A stretch of 64,000 nucleotides of DNA from an uncultured Bacteroidales bacterium (GCA_902793405.1 CADBDH010000004.1:1-64000); one strand, 5' to 3'. Counted from the stretch's first letter, positions 43,429-52,940 are shown. The notes: generated by a model from the letters alone, not told the origin. Program-made: numbers and translations.

Positions 43429-45399
43429 TTAAACGAACCTGTATTGCACAAAGGCCTCGATGGCCTCGTAGGTGGCCAGGCCCAGTTGCTGGTAGCGCTC
43501 GGCCAGGTCGCGGTTGCGCTCGATGGAGCGCTGCCACGGCAGTTTGCCATCGGCGTTGGAACGGAAGGGCGCATCATGAATCTGGGAATGGAACTTGAGG
43601 ATGGCGTCGCGCTTGCCGCTGAATTCCTCGGGGCTCATCGGCACGGCCATCTCCACATGGTCAACATCCCATTGCCCCCATTGTCCACGATACATCCAGG
43701 CACGGCAGTCGCGCATGAAATCTTCGTCTTTAAGGTTGTCCAGAGCGTGCATCACAGCAGTAGTGGCGCGCACGTGGGTGCCGTTGGGATCCACCAGGTC
43801 GTTGTCAAAGAATATCTGGTGTGGCTTGATTTTGGCTATCAGGTCCTGAATTACGGCCACGTCGGCATCAGTGACTTTTCCTTGGCCGTGCTTGTCGTTG
43901 ACATAGAACGGCATGCGCAGGTCATACAGGTTCTTCCTGGGAACGCCCATCTGTCGGCAGGCTATCATCGCTTCGCTCAGTATGATAGAGCCCTTGAAGT
44001 AACGCAAATCGTCCGTGTCGTCGGGCGTAGGAGCACCATAGAGGAGTTTGTGTAAGGTCTCCTCGATGAACTTGAAGTTCACGCCCTCGAAGCGTTTGGT
44101 CAACCGTTCGGCCAGCAGCAGGCTGCGCAACAGGTCTTCATCGCTCACTGCCACGTCGCCGTCGGTTTGGATGGCGATGCTCACCTCGTGGCCCTGCTGG
44201 ATAAGGCGCTGCACGGTGCCACCCATCGAGACCACGACGTCGTCGGGGTGGGGACTGAAGATGAGCACCCGCTTGGGATAGGGCTTCTCACGCTCGGGAC
44301 GGTAGGTGTCGTCGGCATTGGGCTTGCCGCCGGGCCATCCGGTGATGGTGTGCTGCAGATCGTTGAAAATCTTGATGTTGACGTTGTAGGCCGAGCCATA
44401 GAGCGCCACCAGTTCGTTCAGACCATAGTCATTGTAGTCCTCGTTGGTGAGTTTAAGGATGGGCTTGCCGGTTTGTCCGCACAGCCACACGATGGCGCGG
44501 CGAATCAGGTGGTCGTTCCACTCACAGGACGTCACCTTCCACGGGTAACTGATGCGCGTCAGGCGCGATGCCGCGTCCAGGTCGGCATAGATTTTCACGT
44601 CGTCGTGTACTTGCAGGAACGACGCGGGCACCAGGTCGGTCATTTTGCCCTCGATGGTGTTGTATAGTGCCTCGGCCGAATCTTCCTCCCATGCCACACA
44701 GATGATTTTATCGGCACTCAGGATGTTGCCGATGCCCAAGGTGATGGCGGTTTTGGGGGCGTCATCGTTCTGGAACGCGTCAGCAACGCGGGTGCGCGAT
44801 TCATGGCCGAGCAGCATCAGGCGGCACGAACTGGTGCGTGCCGAGCCGGGTTCGTTGAAGGCGATGGAGCCGTCACTGTTCAGGTCGCACAGCACCACAT
44901 CCAGTCCACCCGCATCGATGATGTCCCGCTCATAGGCCTTGCACAGGTTGTGCACGTTCTCGATGGCGGTAAGATGGTGGAAGGTGTGGATGTTGGCGGG
45001 TTCAATATCGACCTTGGCATACAGGTGGTCGTGTATGCGGCTGTCAATGCTGAGCGCGCCGTTGCCGTCTGTCACCAGTTCGCTCAGGTTAAAGGCGATG
45101 ACATGAGCAAAGCTGACCTTGTCGGCAAAATAGAGTTTGACCAATTCGTCATAGACTTTGAGGGAATACCGTCCCGCACCCAAGCCGATGACGCACTGCC
45201 CCTTGGCCTCGACACACTCGTTGATGATGCCGGCCACGTCAAGGGCCGCTTCATGGGCGCCCTGATCAGCACTCTCGACAACCGTTGTGGGAACCTTCTC
45301 ATATCGTGTGAGCGATGCGAGTTCTATCTCATTTTCAGGTCGATAATATCGGTTGGATACCTGAAAAAATTTGATGTTGGTCTTCAAATCAGTCTTCAT
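43429..45399 (-). CDS. nagB: Glucosamine-6-phosphate deaminase-like / PIG-L deacetylase fusion
   Basis: From ATG at 45399 the protein has 656 residues in two parts. The N-terminal ~270 residues are a NagB/6-phosphogluconolactonase-type fold with VIGLGAGRYSLKVYDELVKL near 85 and DVVLCDLNSDGSIAFNEPGS near 170. The C-terminal part is a PIG-L/LmbE deacetylase with the zinc motif IFSPHPDDVVVSMGG near 384 and later FDNDLVDPNGTHVRA near 545. The substitution of LGLGxDGHIAFNEPG by DLNSDGSIAFNEPG leaves the active-site Asp but lacks the catalytic His of NagB. This fusion is common in Bacteroidota and is usually annotated nagB; joint deacetylation/deamination of an amino sugar phosphate is plausible. 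A TTG start nine codons upstream falls within the -7 box and is rejected. Confidence 0.85.
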   Translation of the reverse strand: MKTDLKTNIKFFQVSNRYYRPENEIELASLTRYEKVPTTVVESADQGAHEAALDVAGIINECVEAKGQCVIGLGAGRYSLKVYDELVKLYFADKVSFAHVIAFNLSELVTDGNGALSIDSRIHDHLYAKVDIEPANIHTFHHLTAIENVHNLCKAYERDIIDAGGLDVVLCDLNSDGSIAFNEPGSARTSSCRLMLLGHESRTRVADAFQNDDAPKTAITLGIGNILSADKIICVAWEEDSAEALYNTIEGKMTDLVPASFLQVHDDVKIYADLDAASRLTRISYPWKVTSCEWNDHLIRRAIVWLCGQTGKPILKLTNEDYNDYGLNELVALYGSAYNVNIKIFNDLQHTITGWPGGKPNADDTYRPEREKPYPKRVLIFSPHPDDVVVSMGGTVQRLIQQGHEVSIAIQTDGDVAVSDEDLLRSLLLAERLTKRFEGVNFKFIEETLHKLLYGAPTPDDTDDLRYFKGSIILSEAMIACRQMGVPRKNLYDLRMPFYVNDKHGQGKVTDADVAVIQDLIAKIKPHQIFFDNDLVDPNGTHVRATTAVMHALDNLKDEDFMRDCRAWMYRGQWGQWDVDHVEMAVPMSPEEFSGKRDAILKFHSQIHDAPFRSNADGKLPWQRSIERNRDLAERYQQLGLATYEAIEAFVQYRFV

Positions 45400-45423
45400 C
45401 TTTTTTACCTTAGAAACAAAACA

Positions 45424-45431
45424 CAAAGGTA
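45424..45431 (-). promoter_or_regulatory. -7 box for the NagB-PIG-L gene
   Basis: TACCTTTG on the minus strand, 25 bases before the ATG at 45399. It decides the start by excluding the upstream TTG. Confidence 0.6.
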
Positions 45432-45589
45432 AGGATATTTCCAGTATAATGCAAAAACACTACCCGAAATGTTATAATTTCTTGGAAAAAATGTAGCATT
45501 TCTTTGTACATGCGAGACTGATTATCCCTTTTATTCTGTCAGATGAAAGGAATCAAGGCATAAACAAAGGAATAAAGAGAGAATTATTG

Positions 45590-45597
45590 TATCTTTG
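45590..45597 (+). promoter_or_regulatory. -7 box for miaB
   Basis: TATCTTTG, 26 bases upstream of the miaB start. Confidence 0.6.
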
Positions 45598-45623
45598 CAG
45601 TCTTAATACAAGAAACAACGAAC

Positions 45624-46997
45624 ATGGCAATGGAATTGAAATATGATGCCCAGGGCGACGGCAGCAAGCGTTTGCTGCTGGAGACCTACGGCTGCCAGAT
45701 GAATGTGGCCGACAGCGAGGTGGTCGCCACGGTGATGAAGATGGCGGGTTATGAGACCTGCGAGGCCATCGACGATGCCGACGCGATATTCATCAACACG
45801 TGCTCGGTGCGCGATAATGCCGAGCAGAAGATTTTCTCGCGCCTCAACCAGTTGAACGCCTACCGCCACAAGCGGCAGCGCCGCCTGATCATCGGCATCA
45901 TCGGCTGCATGGCCGAGCGCATGAAGGAGGTGCTCATCAATGAGTATGACGTGGATGTGGTGGCTGGCCCCGACGCCTATCTGGAACTGCCTGCACTCAT
46001 CGGCCTGGCCGAGCGCGGCGAGAAGGCCATCAACACCGACCTGTCAACTACCGAGACCTACCGCGACATCATCCCGTCGCGCGTGGGCGGCAGCAAGGTG
46101 AGCGGCTTCATCAGCATCATGAGGGGCTGCAACAACTTCTGCACCTACTGCATCGTGCCCTATACCCGTGGCCGCGAGCGCAGCCGCGAGCCGCAGAGCA
46201 TCCTCAACGAATTGGCCGACCTGCGCGAACGCGGTTTCATGGAGGTGACACTGCTGGGCCAGAACGTCAATTCCTACCTGTACAAACCCGAGGACGGCAG
46301 CGAGCCCGTTGACCTGGCGCGCCTGTTGGCGATGGTTGCCGAGGCCGCTCCCGAGATGCGCGTGCGTTTCACCACGAGCAATCCCGAGGACCTGAGCGAT
46401 GCCATCATCGACACGATGGCCAGCCACGACAACATCTGCAACCATATCCACCTGCCCGTGCAGAGCGGCAGCAACAAGGTGTTGAAACTGATGAACCGCA
46501 AGTACACCCGCGAGTGGTATCTGGACCGCATTGCCCGCATCCGTGCCGCGATGCCCGACTGCGGCATCTCGACCGACATGTTTACCGGCTTCCACGACGA
46601 GACCGAGGAGGATTTCCAGGAGACGCTATCGCTGATGCGCGAGGTGGGCTTTGACTCATCGTTCATGTTCAAGTACAGCGAACGTCCTGGCACCTTTGCT
46701 GCCAAGAATCTGCCCGACAATGTCCCCGAGGACGTGAAAATCGACCGCTTGAACCGCATGATTGCCCTGCAGAACGAACTGTCGTTGTGTAGCAACCGCA
46801 AGGACGTGGGCAATATCTACGAAGTGCTGGTCGAGGGCTACAGCAAGCGCAGCCGCGACGACATGTTCGGCCGCACCCAGCAGAACAAGGTCATCGTCTT
46901 CCCCGCCCATGGCGAGAAACCCGGCGACAAGGTGATGTGCCGCGTGTTGAGCGCATCCAGCGCCACCCTCAAGGGCCAACGCGTCGTAATCGACTAA
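45624..46997 (+). CDS. miaB: tRNA-2-methylthio-N6-dimethylallyladenosine synthase MiaB
   Basis: Radical-SAM methylthiotransferase acting on i6A37 of tRNAs. The 457 residues carry the UPF0004 cysteines in TYGCQMNVADSEV near 17-29, INTCSVRDNAEQ near 53 and GCMAERM near 93; the radical-SAM cluster CNNFCTYCIVPYTRGRERSR near 168-187; and a C-terminal TRAM domain. GCQMN and YTRGRERSR are diagnostic of MiaB. It is a single gene with its own -7 box, followed by a heptamer array before the DUF4254 gene. Confidence 0.96.
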   Translation: MAMELKYDAQGDGSKRLLLETYGCQMNVADSEVVATVMKMAGYETCEAIDDADAIFINTCSVRDNAEQKIFSRLNQLNAYRHKRQRRLIIGIIGCMAERMKEVLINEYDVDVVAGPDAYLELPALIGLAERGEKAINTDLSTTETYRDIIPSRVGGSKVSGFISIMRGCNNFCTYCIVPYTRGRERSREPQSILNELADLRERGFMEVTLLGQNVNSYLYKPEDGSEPVDLARLLAMVAEAAPEMRVRFTTSNPEDLSDAIIDTMASHDNICNHIHLPVQSGSNKVLKLMNRKYTREWYLDRIARIRAAMPDCGISTDMFTGFHDETEEDFQETLSLMREVGFDSSFMFKYSERPGTFAAKNLPDNVPEDVKIDRLNRMIALQNELSLCSNRKDVGNIYEVLVEGYSKRSRDDMFGRTQQNKVIVFPAHGEKPGDKVMCRVLSASSATLKGQRVVID

Positions 46998-47047
46998 CTA
47001 ACAACTAAGGACCAAGGACTAAGGACTAGAAACTAACAACTAAAAAC
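46993..47047 (+). repeat. 7-nt tandem repeat array
   Basis: About eight units, such as ACAACTA, AGGACCA, AGGACTA, AGGACTA, GAAACTA, ACAACTA, start at the miaB stop codon and fill the spacer to the DUF4254 gene. Confidence 0.85.
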
Positions 47048-47053
47048 CACGAT

Positions 47054-47659
47054 ATGACTTTTGCACAAAATTGTAACGAGATATTTGACCAGACGGTCAA
47101 GCTCTACCACGTCACCGATGATGTTGACGCCGTTTTCAACAACCCCTATGCCGAGGGAACCATAGAGAACAGCCTTGCCCGCAAGAACTGGATCGATGCC
47201 GTGCAGTGGCATCTCGAGGACATCATCCGCGACGAGGCCATCGACCCCGTTGCCGCCCTCGCCCTTAAGCGTCGCATCGACCGCAGCAACCAGGATCGCA
47301 CTGACCTTGTGGAGGAGATTGACTCCTATTTTCGCCAGCAGTATGCCGGTGTGACGGTCAAGGACGATGCCACCATCAACACCGAGAGCCCCGCTTGGGC
47401 CATCGACCGCCTGTCGATTCTCGCTCTCAAGATTTGGCACATGCGTGAGCAGACCGAGCGCCAAGACGCCGATGCAGCCCACATTGCCAAATGCCAGGCC
47501 AAACTTGACGTGCTGCTCGAGCAACGCGTTGACTTGACCACCGCCATCGACCAGTTGCTGGATGACATCGCTGCCGGACGCAAGTTCATGAAGGTGTACC
47601 GCCAGATGAAGATGTATAACGACCCCGACACCAATCCCATTCTGTATGGCAAAAAGTGA
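47054..47659 (+). CDS. DUF4254 family protein
   Basis: 201 residues, all-helical and soluble, matching the Bacteroidota DUF4254 family: NPYAEGTIENSLARKNWIDA near 35, VQWHLEDIIRDEAIDP near 56, and a C-terminal DDIAAGRKFMKVYRQMKMYNDP. The function is unknown, but the family nearly always precedes GT9 heptosyltransferase-like genes. Here it overlaps the next gene by 14 bases, implying translational coupling and a role in surface-glycan assembly. Confidence 0.88.
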   Translation: MTFAQNCNEIFDQTVKLYHVTDDVDAVFNNPYAEGTIENSLARKNWIDAVQWHLEDIIRDEAIDPVAALALKRRIDRSNQDRTDLVEEIDSYFRQQYAGVTVKDDATINTESPAWAIDRLSILALKIWHMREQTERQDADAAHIAKCQAKLDVLLEQRVDLTTAIDQLLDDIAAGRKFMKVYRQMKMYNDPDTNPILYGKK

Positions 47660-48698
47660 CCATTGCTCCCGCAATGTGCTCGTGATACGGCTCTCGGCGC
47701 TGGGCGACGTGGCGATGACCATCCCGGTGCTGTACCCCGTTTGTCGGGCAAATCCCGACACGCGCTTCGTCATGCTGACCAAGAAATGGCCGGCATCGAT
47801 GTTCCATGACCGTCCTGAAAACCTGATGGTGGTGGGCATTGACGTCAAGACCGAGTACAAGGGAGTCGTGGGGTTGATGAGGCTGGCCTCGCAGCTGCGG
47901 CGCGAGTATCACATCGATGCCGTTGCCGACCTTCACAATGTGCTCAGGGCCAGAATCATGAGCCTGTTTTTGCGGCTGCGTGGCATCCCTGTCGTGCATC
48001 TCGACAAGCAGCGGGCACAGCGCCGAGCCCTTGTCAACCACAAGAGTGAGGAACCGGTCACACCCACTGTCGAGCGTTACCGCGAGGTGTTCCTGAAGTT
48101 GGGGCTCAATGCACCTGACGATTTTACCCGCCTGTATGATGGCAAACCCTTGCCCGTGAGCTCCATCGTGCTTGACAAGGAGCCCGGACAGCGATGGGTG
48201 GCCATCTCACCGTTCTCGGCCCACGAGGGCAAGGTCTATCCCATGGAGCAGATGGCCCAGGTGGTCGAGCAGTTGAACCAGCGCGAGAACTACTGGATTT
48301 TCCTGATGGGCGGCGGCAAAGACGAGAAAATCGCCTTGCGCAAGATAGCCGGCAAAAGAAAACGCGTCATCTCGATGGCCGAGGTCAAGCACGGTTTCAT
48401 CGATGAGTATGCCCTGCTGGGAAAGTGTGACCTCATGGTCACGATGGACTCGGCCAATATGCACCTGGCATCGCTCATGGGGCTCAAGACGGTCACCATC
48501 TGGGGCGCCACGGCACCGGCCTGCGGATTCTTGGGCTATGGACAGGATGCCGGCGATGACATTCAGCTTGACATGGCGTGCAGGCCATGCTCCATCTATG
48601 GCGAGCGTGAATGCCGTTATGGCGACTACCGTTGTCTCAAAAACATACCCCCCGACGAGGTTGTTAAACGAGTAATTGCAACCATCGAGGGGAAATAA
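47646..48698 (+). CDS. Glycosyltransferase family 9 (heptosyltransferase-like), copy 1
   Basis: 350-residue GT-B enzyme of the ADP-heptose:LPS type. The N-terminus has VLVIRLSALGDVAMTIPVLY near 11-30 and FVMLTKKWPASMFHDRPENL near 40; the C-terminal donor domain has WVAISPFSAHEGKVYP near 184 and TMDSANMHLASLMGLKTVT near 264. The tail has conserved cysteines (DMACRPCSIYG, ECRYGDYRCLKNIPP) that may bind a metal. It overlaps the DUF4254 gene. It probably adds a core sugar to lipid A or a surface glycan; the donor is unknown. A second GT9 gene follows after 75 bases. Confidence 0.9.
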   Translation: MAKSDHCSRNVLVIRLSALGDVAMTIPVLYPVCRANPDTRFVMLTKKWPASMFHDRPENLMVVGIDVKTEYKGVVGLMRLASQLRREYHIDAVADLHNVLRARIMSLFLRLRGIPVVHLDKQRAQRRALVNHKSEEPVTPTVERYREVFLKLGLNAPDDFTRLYDGKPLPVSSIVLDKEPGQRWVAISPFSAHEGKVYPMEQMAQVVEQLNQRENYWIFLMGGGKDEKIALRKIAGKRKRVISMAEVKHGFIDEYALLGKCDLMVTMDSANMHLASLMGLKTVTIWGATAPACGFLGYGQDAGDDIQLDMACRPCSIYGERECRYGDYRCLKNIPPDEVVKRVIATIEGK

Positions 48699-48709
48699 TG
48701 TTTAAATTG

Positions 48710-48740
48710 TTGTCTATTTCGCTGTTTTTGTTTACTTTTG
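48710..48740 (+). promoter_or_regulatory. Internal promoter before the second GT9 gene
   Basis: TTG (48710-48712), 20 bases, TACTTTTG (48733-48740), 33 bases before the start. The second GT9 can thus be expressed apart from DUF4254-GT9. Confidence 0.75.
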
Positions 48741-48773
48741 CACAACGATTATAACTAATCCTGTGCTCTATCT

Positions 48774-49901
48774 ATGGCAAAGAACAATAAACCACTGCGA
48801 AATGTGCTCGTCATGCGCCTGTCGGTGCTTGGCAATGTGGCAATGACCATACCCGTGCTGTACCCCTTGTGTAAGGCGAACCCTGACACACGGTTTATCA
48901 TGCTCACCAAGATGTGGCCGGCATCGATGTTCCATGACCGTCCTGCCAACCTCAAGGTAGTGGACTTTGACGTGAAGGAGAAGCACAAAGGCTTGTTCGG
49001 GCTGTTGAAATTGGCATCGCAGTTGCACAAGCTCTATGATGTTGATGCCGTTGCCGACCTGCACAACGTGAGCGGCACGTGGATCATTGATGCCTATATG
49101 AAGTTCAAGGGCGCCCGCATAGCGCGTTTTGACAGGGAAAAGCCCAAACGCCGCGCACTGGTCTCCCACAAGACCCATGAGCCATTGACGCCCGTTCATG
49201 AGCGTTACCGCAACGTCTTTGAGCAGCTGGGCTTAGAGGCTCCCGACACTTTCACTCACCTGTATGACGGTCGTGACTGGCCCACTAGCCCCATTGTTCC
49301 CGACAAATTGGAGGGGCAACGCTGGATTGCCATCTCGCCGTTCTCATCTCACAGGCATAAGGCTTATCCGCTGGAGCAGATGGAGAAGGTGATTGCCGAG
49401 TTGAGCAAGCGTGAGAACTACTGGATATTCCTCATGGGCGGCGGCAAAGCCGAGAAAATCGCTTTGCGGCCCATCGCCCGCAAATATAAGCGTGTCATCT
49501 CGATGGCTGAGGTGAAACACAAGTTTATTGACGAATATGCCTTGCTGAGCAAGTGTGACCTGATGCTCACCATGGAGTCGGCCAACATGCACCTGGCGTC
49601 ATTGGTCGACCTGCAGGCAATGACCATGTGGGGACCCACGAGCCCCGCCTGCGGCTATCTGGGCTATAACCAGATTATCGAGGACGACATTCAGCTCGAC
49701 ATGGATTGCCGCCCGTGTTCAATCAATGGTGACAAGGCGTGCAAGTATGGCGACTACCGTTGCCTGAAGAACATCCCGCCCGAATACATCGTCGAGCATG
49801 TGATCCAGGCCGTCGAGTATAATGCCCAAAGCAAGACCAAGGGCACCCGGTTGGCCATGGCTCGCAAGGCGAAACAAGAAGCACAGGACAAAAATCAATG
49901 A
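48774..49901 (+). CDS. Glycosyltransferase family 9 (heptosyltransferase-like), copy 2
   Basis: 375-residue paralogue of the preceding gene with the same blocks: VLVMRLSVLGNVAMTIPVLY near 10-29, WIAISPFSSHRHKAYPLEQM near 183, TMESANMHLASLVDLQAMT near 264, and a cysteine-rich end (DCRPCSINGDKACKYGDYRC). Similarity runs along the full length, pointing to tandem duplication followed by divergence. A Lys/Ala-rich tail of about 30 residues is extra. It overlaps the epimerase gene by 4 bases and has its own promoter. Confidence 0.9.
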   Translation: MAKNNKPLRNVLVMRLSVLGNVAMTIPVLYPLCKANPDTRFIMLTKMWPASMFHDRPANLKVVDFDVKEKHKGLFGLLKLASQLHKLYDVDAVADLHNVSGTWIIDAYMKFKGARIARFDREKPKRRALVSHKTHEPLTPVHERYRNVFEQLGLEAPDTFTHLYDGRDWPTSPIVPDKLEGQRWIAISPFSSHRHKAYPLEQMEKVIAELSKRENYWIFLMGGGKAEKIALRPIARKYKRVISMAEVKHKFIDEYALLSKCDLMLTMESANMHLASLVDLQAMTMWGPTSPACGYLGYNQIIEDDIQLDMDCRPCSINGDKACKYGDYRCLKNIPPEYIVEHVIQAVEYNAQSKTKGTRLAMARKAKQEAQDKNQ

Positions 49902-50905
49902 AAAGCATTCTCATTACCGGAGCAGGCGGATTCATCGGCGGTTTTCTGATCGAAGAGGCCCTGAAACGGGGCTATGACACATGGGCTGCCGTGCGTTCGA
50001 CCACGAGTCGCGAATTCCTGCAGGACAAGCGCATTCATTTTATCGAATTGGACTATGACGACCAGGACAAGCTGGAGGAGACCCTGCGCGACCACATGGG
50101 CGAGTGGGGCCGTTGGGACTACATCGTCCACAACCTGGGTGTGACCAAGAGCACCAACTACCTGGACTTTGAGCGTGTCAACCACGGCTATCTGCGCGCG
50201 CTTGTTGATGCCTTGCAGGTGACCAATATGACGCCTGACGTGTTCCTGATGATGAGCAGCCTGAGTGTTATGGGCCCTGGTGACGAAAAGACCTATAAGC
50301 CCATTTCATCGACCGATATCCCGCTGCCCAACACCTATTACGGCGTGTCCAAACTCAAGGCCGAGACCTATCTGCAGTCGGTCGAGGGTTTCCCCTATAC
50401 GATATTCCGCTGCACAGGAGTCTATGGCCCGCACGAGCGCGATTATTACCTGATGATCAAGAGCATCAAGCGGGGCTTTGACTTCAGCGTGGGCTTCAAC
50501 AAGCAGATGCTCACCTTTATCTATGTCAAGGACCTGGTGGTTGCAGTGATGGATGCGCTGGAACGCGGACCGCTGCGCAAGGCCTACTTCATCAGCGAGG
50601 ACAAGGCCTATACCCAGCAGGAATTCCGCAAAATCGTGTGCGAGGAACTGGGCAAGAAGTTCGTGATTCCCGTGACCTGTCCATTGTGGCTGGTCAAAAT
50701 CGTGTGCAACGTGGCCGAGTGGGTGGGCAAGGTAACTCTCAAGGCCAGTACACTGAACCGCGACAAGTTCAAGATACTCAAGCAACGCAACTGGCAGTGC
50801 GACATCAGCGACGCGCGGCGTGACTTCAATTTCAATCCCAAGTATCCGCTGCGCGAGGGCATCCGCGAGGCCATCGCCTGGTATCGTGAAGCGGGCTGGC
50901 TGTGA
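49898..50905 (+). CDS. NAD-dependent epimerase/dehydratase (extended SDR)
   Basis: 335 residues. The cofactor motif is ILITGAGGFIGGFLIEEALK near 4-23, and the catalytic YYGVSKLKAETYLQ near 147 holds YxxxK. The substrate loop IFRCTGVYGPHERDYYLMIK near 168 and the C-terminal ISDARRDFNFNPKYPLREGI are typical of sugar-nucleotide epimerases and related reductases. It sits at the end of the GT9 cluster with overlapping frames on both sides (4 bases with GT9, 1 with aroK), so it likely supplies or modifies a sugar nucleotide for the same glycan. The substrate is not known. Confidence 0.88.
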   Translation: MKSILITGAGGFIGGFLIEEALKRGYDTWAAVRSTTSREFLQDKRIHFIELDYDDQDKLEETLRDHMGEWGRWDYIVHNLGVTKSTNYLDFERVNHGYLRALVDALQVTNMTPDVFLMMSSLSVMGPGDEKTYKPISSTDIPLPNTYYGVSKLKAETYLQSVEGFPYTIFRCTGVYGPHERDYYLMIKSIKRGFDFSVGFNKQMLTFIYVKDLVVAVMDALERGPLRKAYFISEDKAYTQQEFRKIVCEELGKKFVIPVTCPLWLVKIVCNVAEWVGKVTLKASTLNRDKFKILKQRNWQCDISDARRDFNFNPKYPLREGIREAIAWYREAGWL

Positions 50906-51471
50906 TGAAACCTGTTTTTCTCATCGGTTACATGGGCTGCGGCAAGACTACGCTGGGCGAGGTGCTTGCCCGGCAGATGCGCTTGACGTTTATCGACCTG
51001 GATGAGTATATCGAGCAAAGGCAAGGTGTCACAATCCTGGAAATCTTCGATGAAATGGGCGAAAACCGTTTCCGCGAGTTGGAAACGGCAGCCTTGTGCG
51101 AGGTGGCAGCGATGAGCGATGTCATCGTCAGTTGTGGCGGCGGCACGCCCTGCCATGGCGATAACATGGCGTTGATGAACCAGGCGGGCATCACCGTGTG
51201 GCTCACCACCAGCCCCGAGCGCATCACTGCGCGCCTGCTCTTGCCCGAACAGCGGGTCAAGCGCCCCAAGTTTGCCAACCTGCCCGATGATGCCTTCCTG
51301 CCTATTGTCACACGGGAGCTGGAGGCCCGCACCCCCTATTACAGCCAGGCACAGCTGCAATTTGACTCCACCGACATCGAAACCGGCCCCGCCACCGCCC
51401 GCACCGCCCGCCGCCTTGCCACCATCCTCCACTCCCAACAGGAGACAGAAAACGACCGCACAGGTATATAA
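50905..51471 (+). CDS. aroK: Shikimate kinase
   Basis: Phosphorylates shikimate in the aromatic amino-acid pathway. From ATG at 50905 (overlapping the upstream TGA by one base, TGATG) it has 188 residues with Walker A GYMGCGKTTLGEVLA near 7-21, FIDLDEYIEQRQG near 31-43, FRELETAAL near 56, and SCGGGTPC near 77-84, then the lid RLLLPEQRVKRP near 110. It is coupled to the epimerase gene although the pathways differ. An in-frame GTG one codon upstream is possible but less likely. The C-terminus is Ala/Arg-rich. Confidence 0.93.
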   Translation: MKPVFLIGYMGCGKTTLGEVLARQMRLTFIDLDEYIEQRQGVTILEIFDEMGENRFRELETAALCEVAAMSDVIVSCGGGTPCHGDNMALMNQAGITVWLTTSPERITARLLLPEQRVKRPKFANLPDDAFLPIVTRELEARTPYYSQAQLQFDSTDIETGPATARTARRLATILHSQQETENDRTGI

Positions 51472-51472
51472 A

Positions 51473-51546
51473 AACTAGGGGCTAAGGACTAGAAACTAAG
51501 GACCAAGAACGAGAAACTAGGGACCAGAAACTAGAAACTAAGAATC
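51473..51546 (+). repeat. 7-nt tandem repeat array before tyrS
   Basis: About ten units (AAAACTA, GGGGCTA, AGGACTA, GAAACTA, AGGACCA, AGAACGA, GAAACTA, GGGACCA, GAAACTA, GAAACTA) run from the aroK stop up to the tyrS -7 box. Confidence 0.88.
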
Positions 51547-51553
51547 TTTTTAT

Positions 51554-51561
51554 TACCTTTG
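51554..51561 (+). promoter_or_regulatory. -7 box for tyrS
   Basis: TACCTTTG, 49 bases upstream of the start and directly after the repeat array, whose sequence occupies the -33 position. Confidence 0.6.
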
Positions 51562-51610
51562 CCGTTCAAATAAGGAATAATCACTAAAAACAATATAATT
51601 TACACTAACG

Positions 51611-52903
51611 ATGAATTTTGTAGAAGAACTGAAATGGCGTGGCATGATCAACGATATCATGCCTGGCGCCGAGGAGCAACTCAACAAGGAAATGACCAGC
51701 GGATATGTGGGCATTGACCCGACAGCCGACTCCCTGCACATCGGACACCTGGTGGGCATCATGATGCTCAAGCACCTGCAGCGCGCAGGCCACCGTCCCA
51801 TCGCCCTGATTGGCGGTGCAACGGGTATGATTGGCGACCCGTCGATGAAGTCGCAGGAGCGCAAGCTCATCGACGAGGAGACCCTGCGTCACAACCAGGA
51901 GTGCATCCGTCAGCAGCTGGCCAAGTTCTTGGACTTTGACAGCGATGCTCCCAACCACGCCATCGTGGTGAACAACTATGACTGGATGAAGGACTTCTCC
52001 TTCCTGAGCTTTATCCGTGACATTGGCAAGCACATCACCGTCAATTACATGATGGCCAAGGACAGCGTCAAGAAGCGTCTGGCAGCCAATGCCGACCATG
52101 GCATGTCGTTCACCGAGTTCTCCTACCAGTTGCTGCAGGGCTACGACTTCCTGTACCTCTATGAGCACGAGAACTGCCGCTTGCAGATGGGTGGCAGCGA
52201 CCAGTGGGGCAACATCACCACGGGCACCGAGCTCATCCGCCGCATGAACGGTGGTGAGGCTTTTGCCATCACCTGCCCCTTGATTACCAAGGCCGACGGT
52301 GGCAAGTTCGGCAAGACCGAGAGCGGCAACGTGTGGCTCGACCCCAAGCGCACCTCACCTTATAAGTTCTACCAGTTCTGGATCAACGTGAGCGATGCCG
52401 ATGCCGAGAAGTACATCAAGATCTTTACCGACTTGACCAAGGAAGAAATCGCCGAGCTCGTTGCCGAGCAGGAGAAGGATCCCGGCCTGCGTCCCTTGCA
52501 GAAGCGTCTGGCCAAGGAGATTACCACCATGGTTCACTCGGCCGAGGAATATGAGAATGCTGTCGAGGCTTCGCAGATCCTCTTCTCGAACAAGGCCAAG
52601 GACACCTTGCACAAGATTGACGAGGACACGTTGCTGAGCGTGTTTGAGGGCGTGCCCACCTTTGAGGTGCCCCGCAGCGCCATCGACGAGGGTACCCCGA
52701 TGATCTCGCTGTTGACCGATGTGGCTGCTGTCTTCCCCAGCAAGGGTGAGATGCGCAAGCTCACCCAGGGTGGTGGCGTGAGCATCAACAAGGAGAAACT
52801 GGCCGACCCCAACATGCCTGCCAGTGCCGACCTGCTGCTCAATGACAAATATATCCTGGCGCAGAAGGGCAAGAAGAATTACTACTTGCTCATTGTGAAG
52901 TGA
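51611..52903 (+). CDS. tyrS: Tyrosyl-tRNA synthetase
   Basis: Charges tRNA-Tyr. The 430 residues have the class I HIGH motif [17 protein letters not shown] near 42, substrate residues in [24 protein letters not shown] near 178-201, and the KMSKS-equivalent [13 protein letters not shown] near 235. An S4-type RNA-binding domain closes the protein ([18 protein letters not shown] near 380). Length is normal for TyrRS. No T-box or other leader structure is visible; a heptamer array and a -7 box precede it. Confidence 0.96.
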   Translation: MNFVEELKWRGMINDIMPGAEEQLNKEMTSGYVGIDPTADSLHIGHLVGIMMLKHLQRAGHRPIALIGGATGMIGDPSMKSQERKLIDEETLRHNQECIRQQLAKFLDFDSDAPNHAIVVNNYDWMKDFSFLSFIRDIGKHITVNYMMAKDSVKKRLAANADHGMSFTEFSYQLLQGYDFLYLYEHENCRLQMGGSDQWGNITTGTELIRRMNGGEAFAITCPLITKADGGKFGKTESGNVWLDPKRTSPYKFYQFWINVSDADAEKYIKIFTDLTKEEIAELVAEQEKDPGLRPLQKRLAKEITTMVHSAEEYENAVEASQILFSNKAKDTLHKIDEDTLLSVFEGVPTFEVPRSAIDEGTPMISLLTDVAAVFPSKGEMRKLTQGGGVSINKEKLADPNMPASADLLLNDKYILAQKGKKNYYLLIVK

Positions 52904-52940
52904 TTCGACACGCAATATCGAAAAAAATCGGGCAAAAGCA

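Noticed and set aside
45400..45426. TTG start for the NagB-PIG-L fusion
   Set aside because: That codon overlaps the -7 box at 45424-45431, so it should lie at or upstream of the transcript start.
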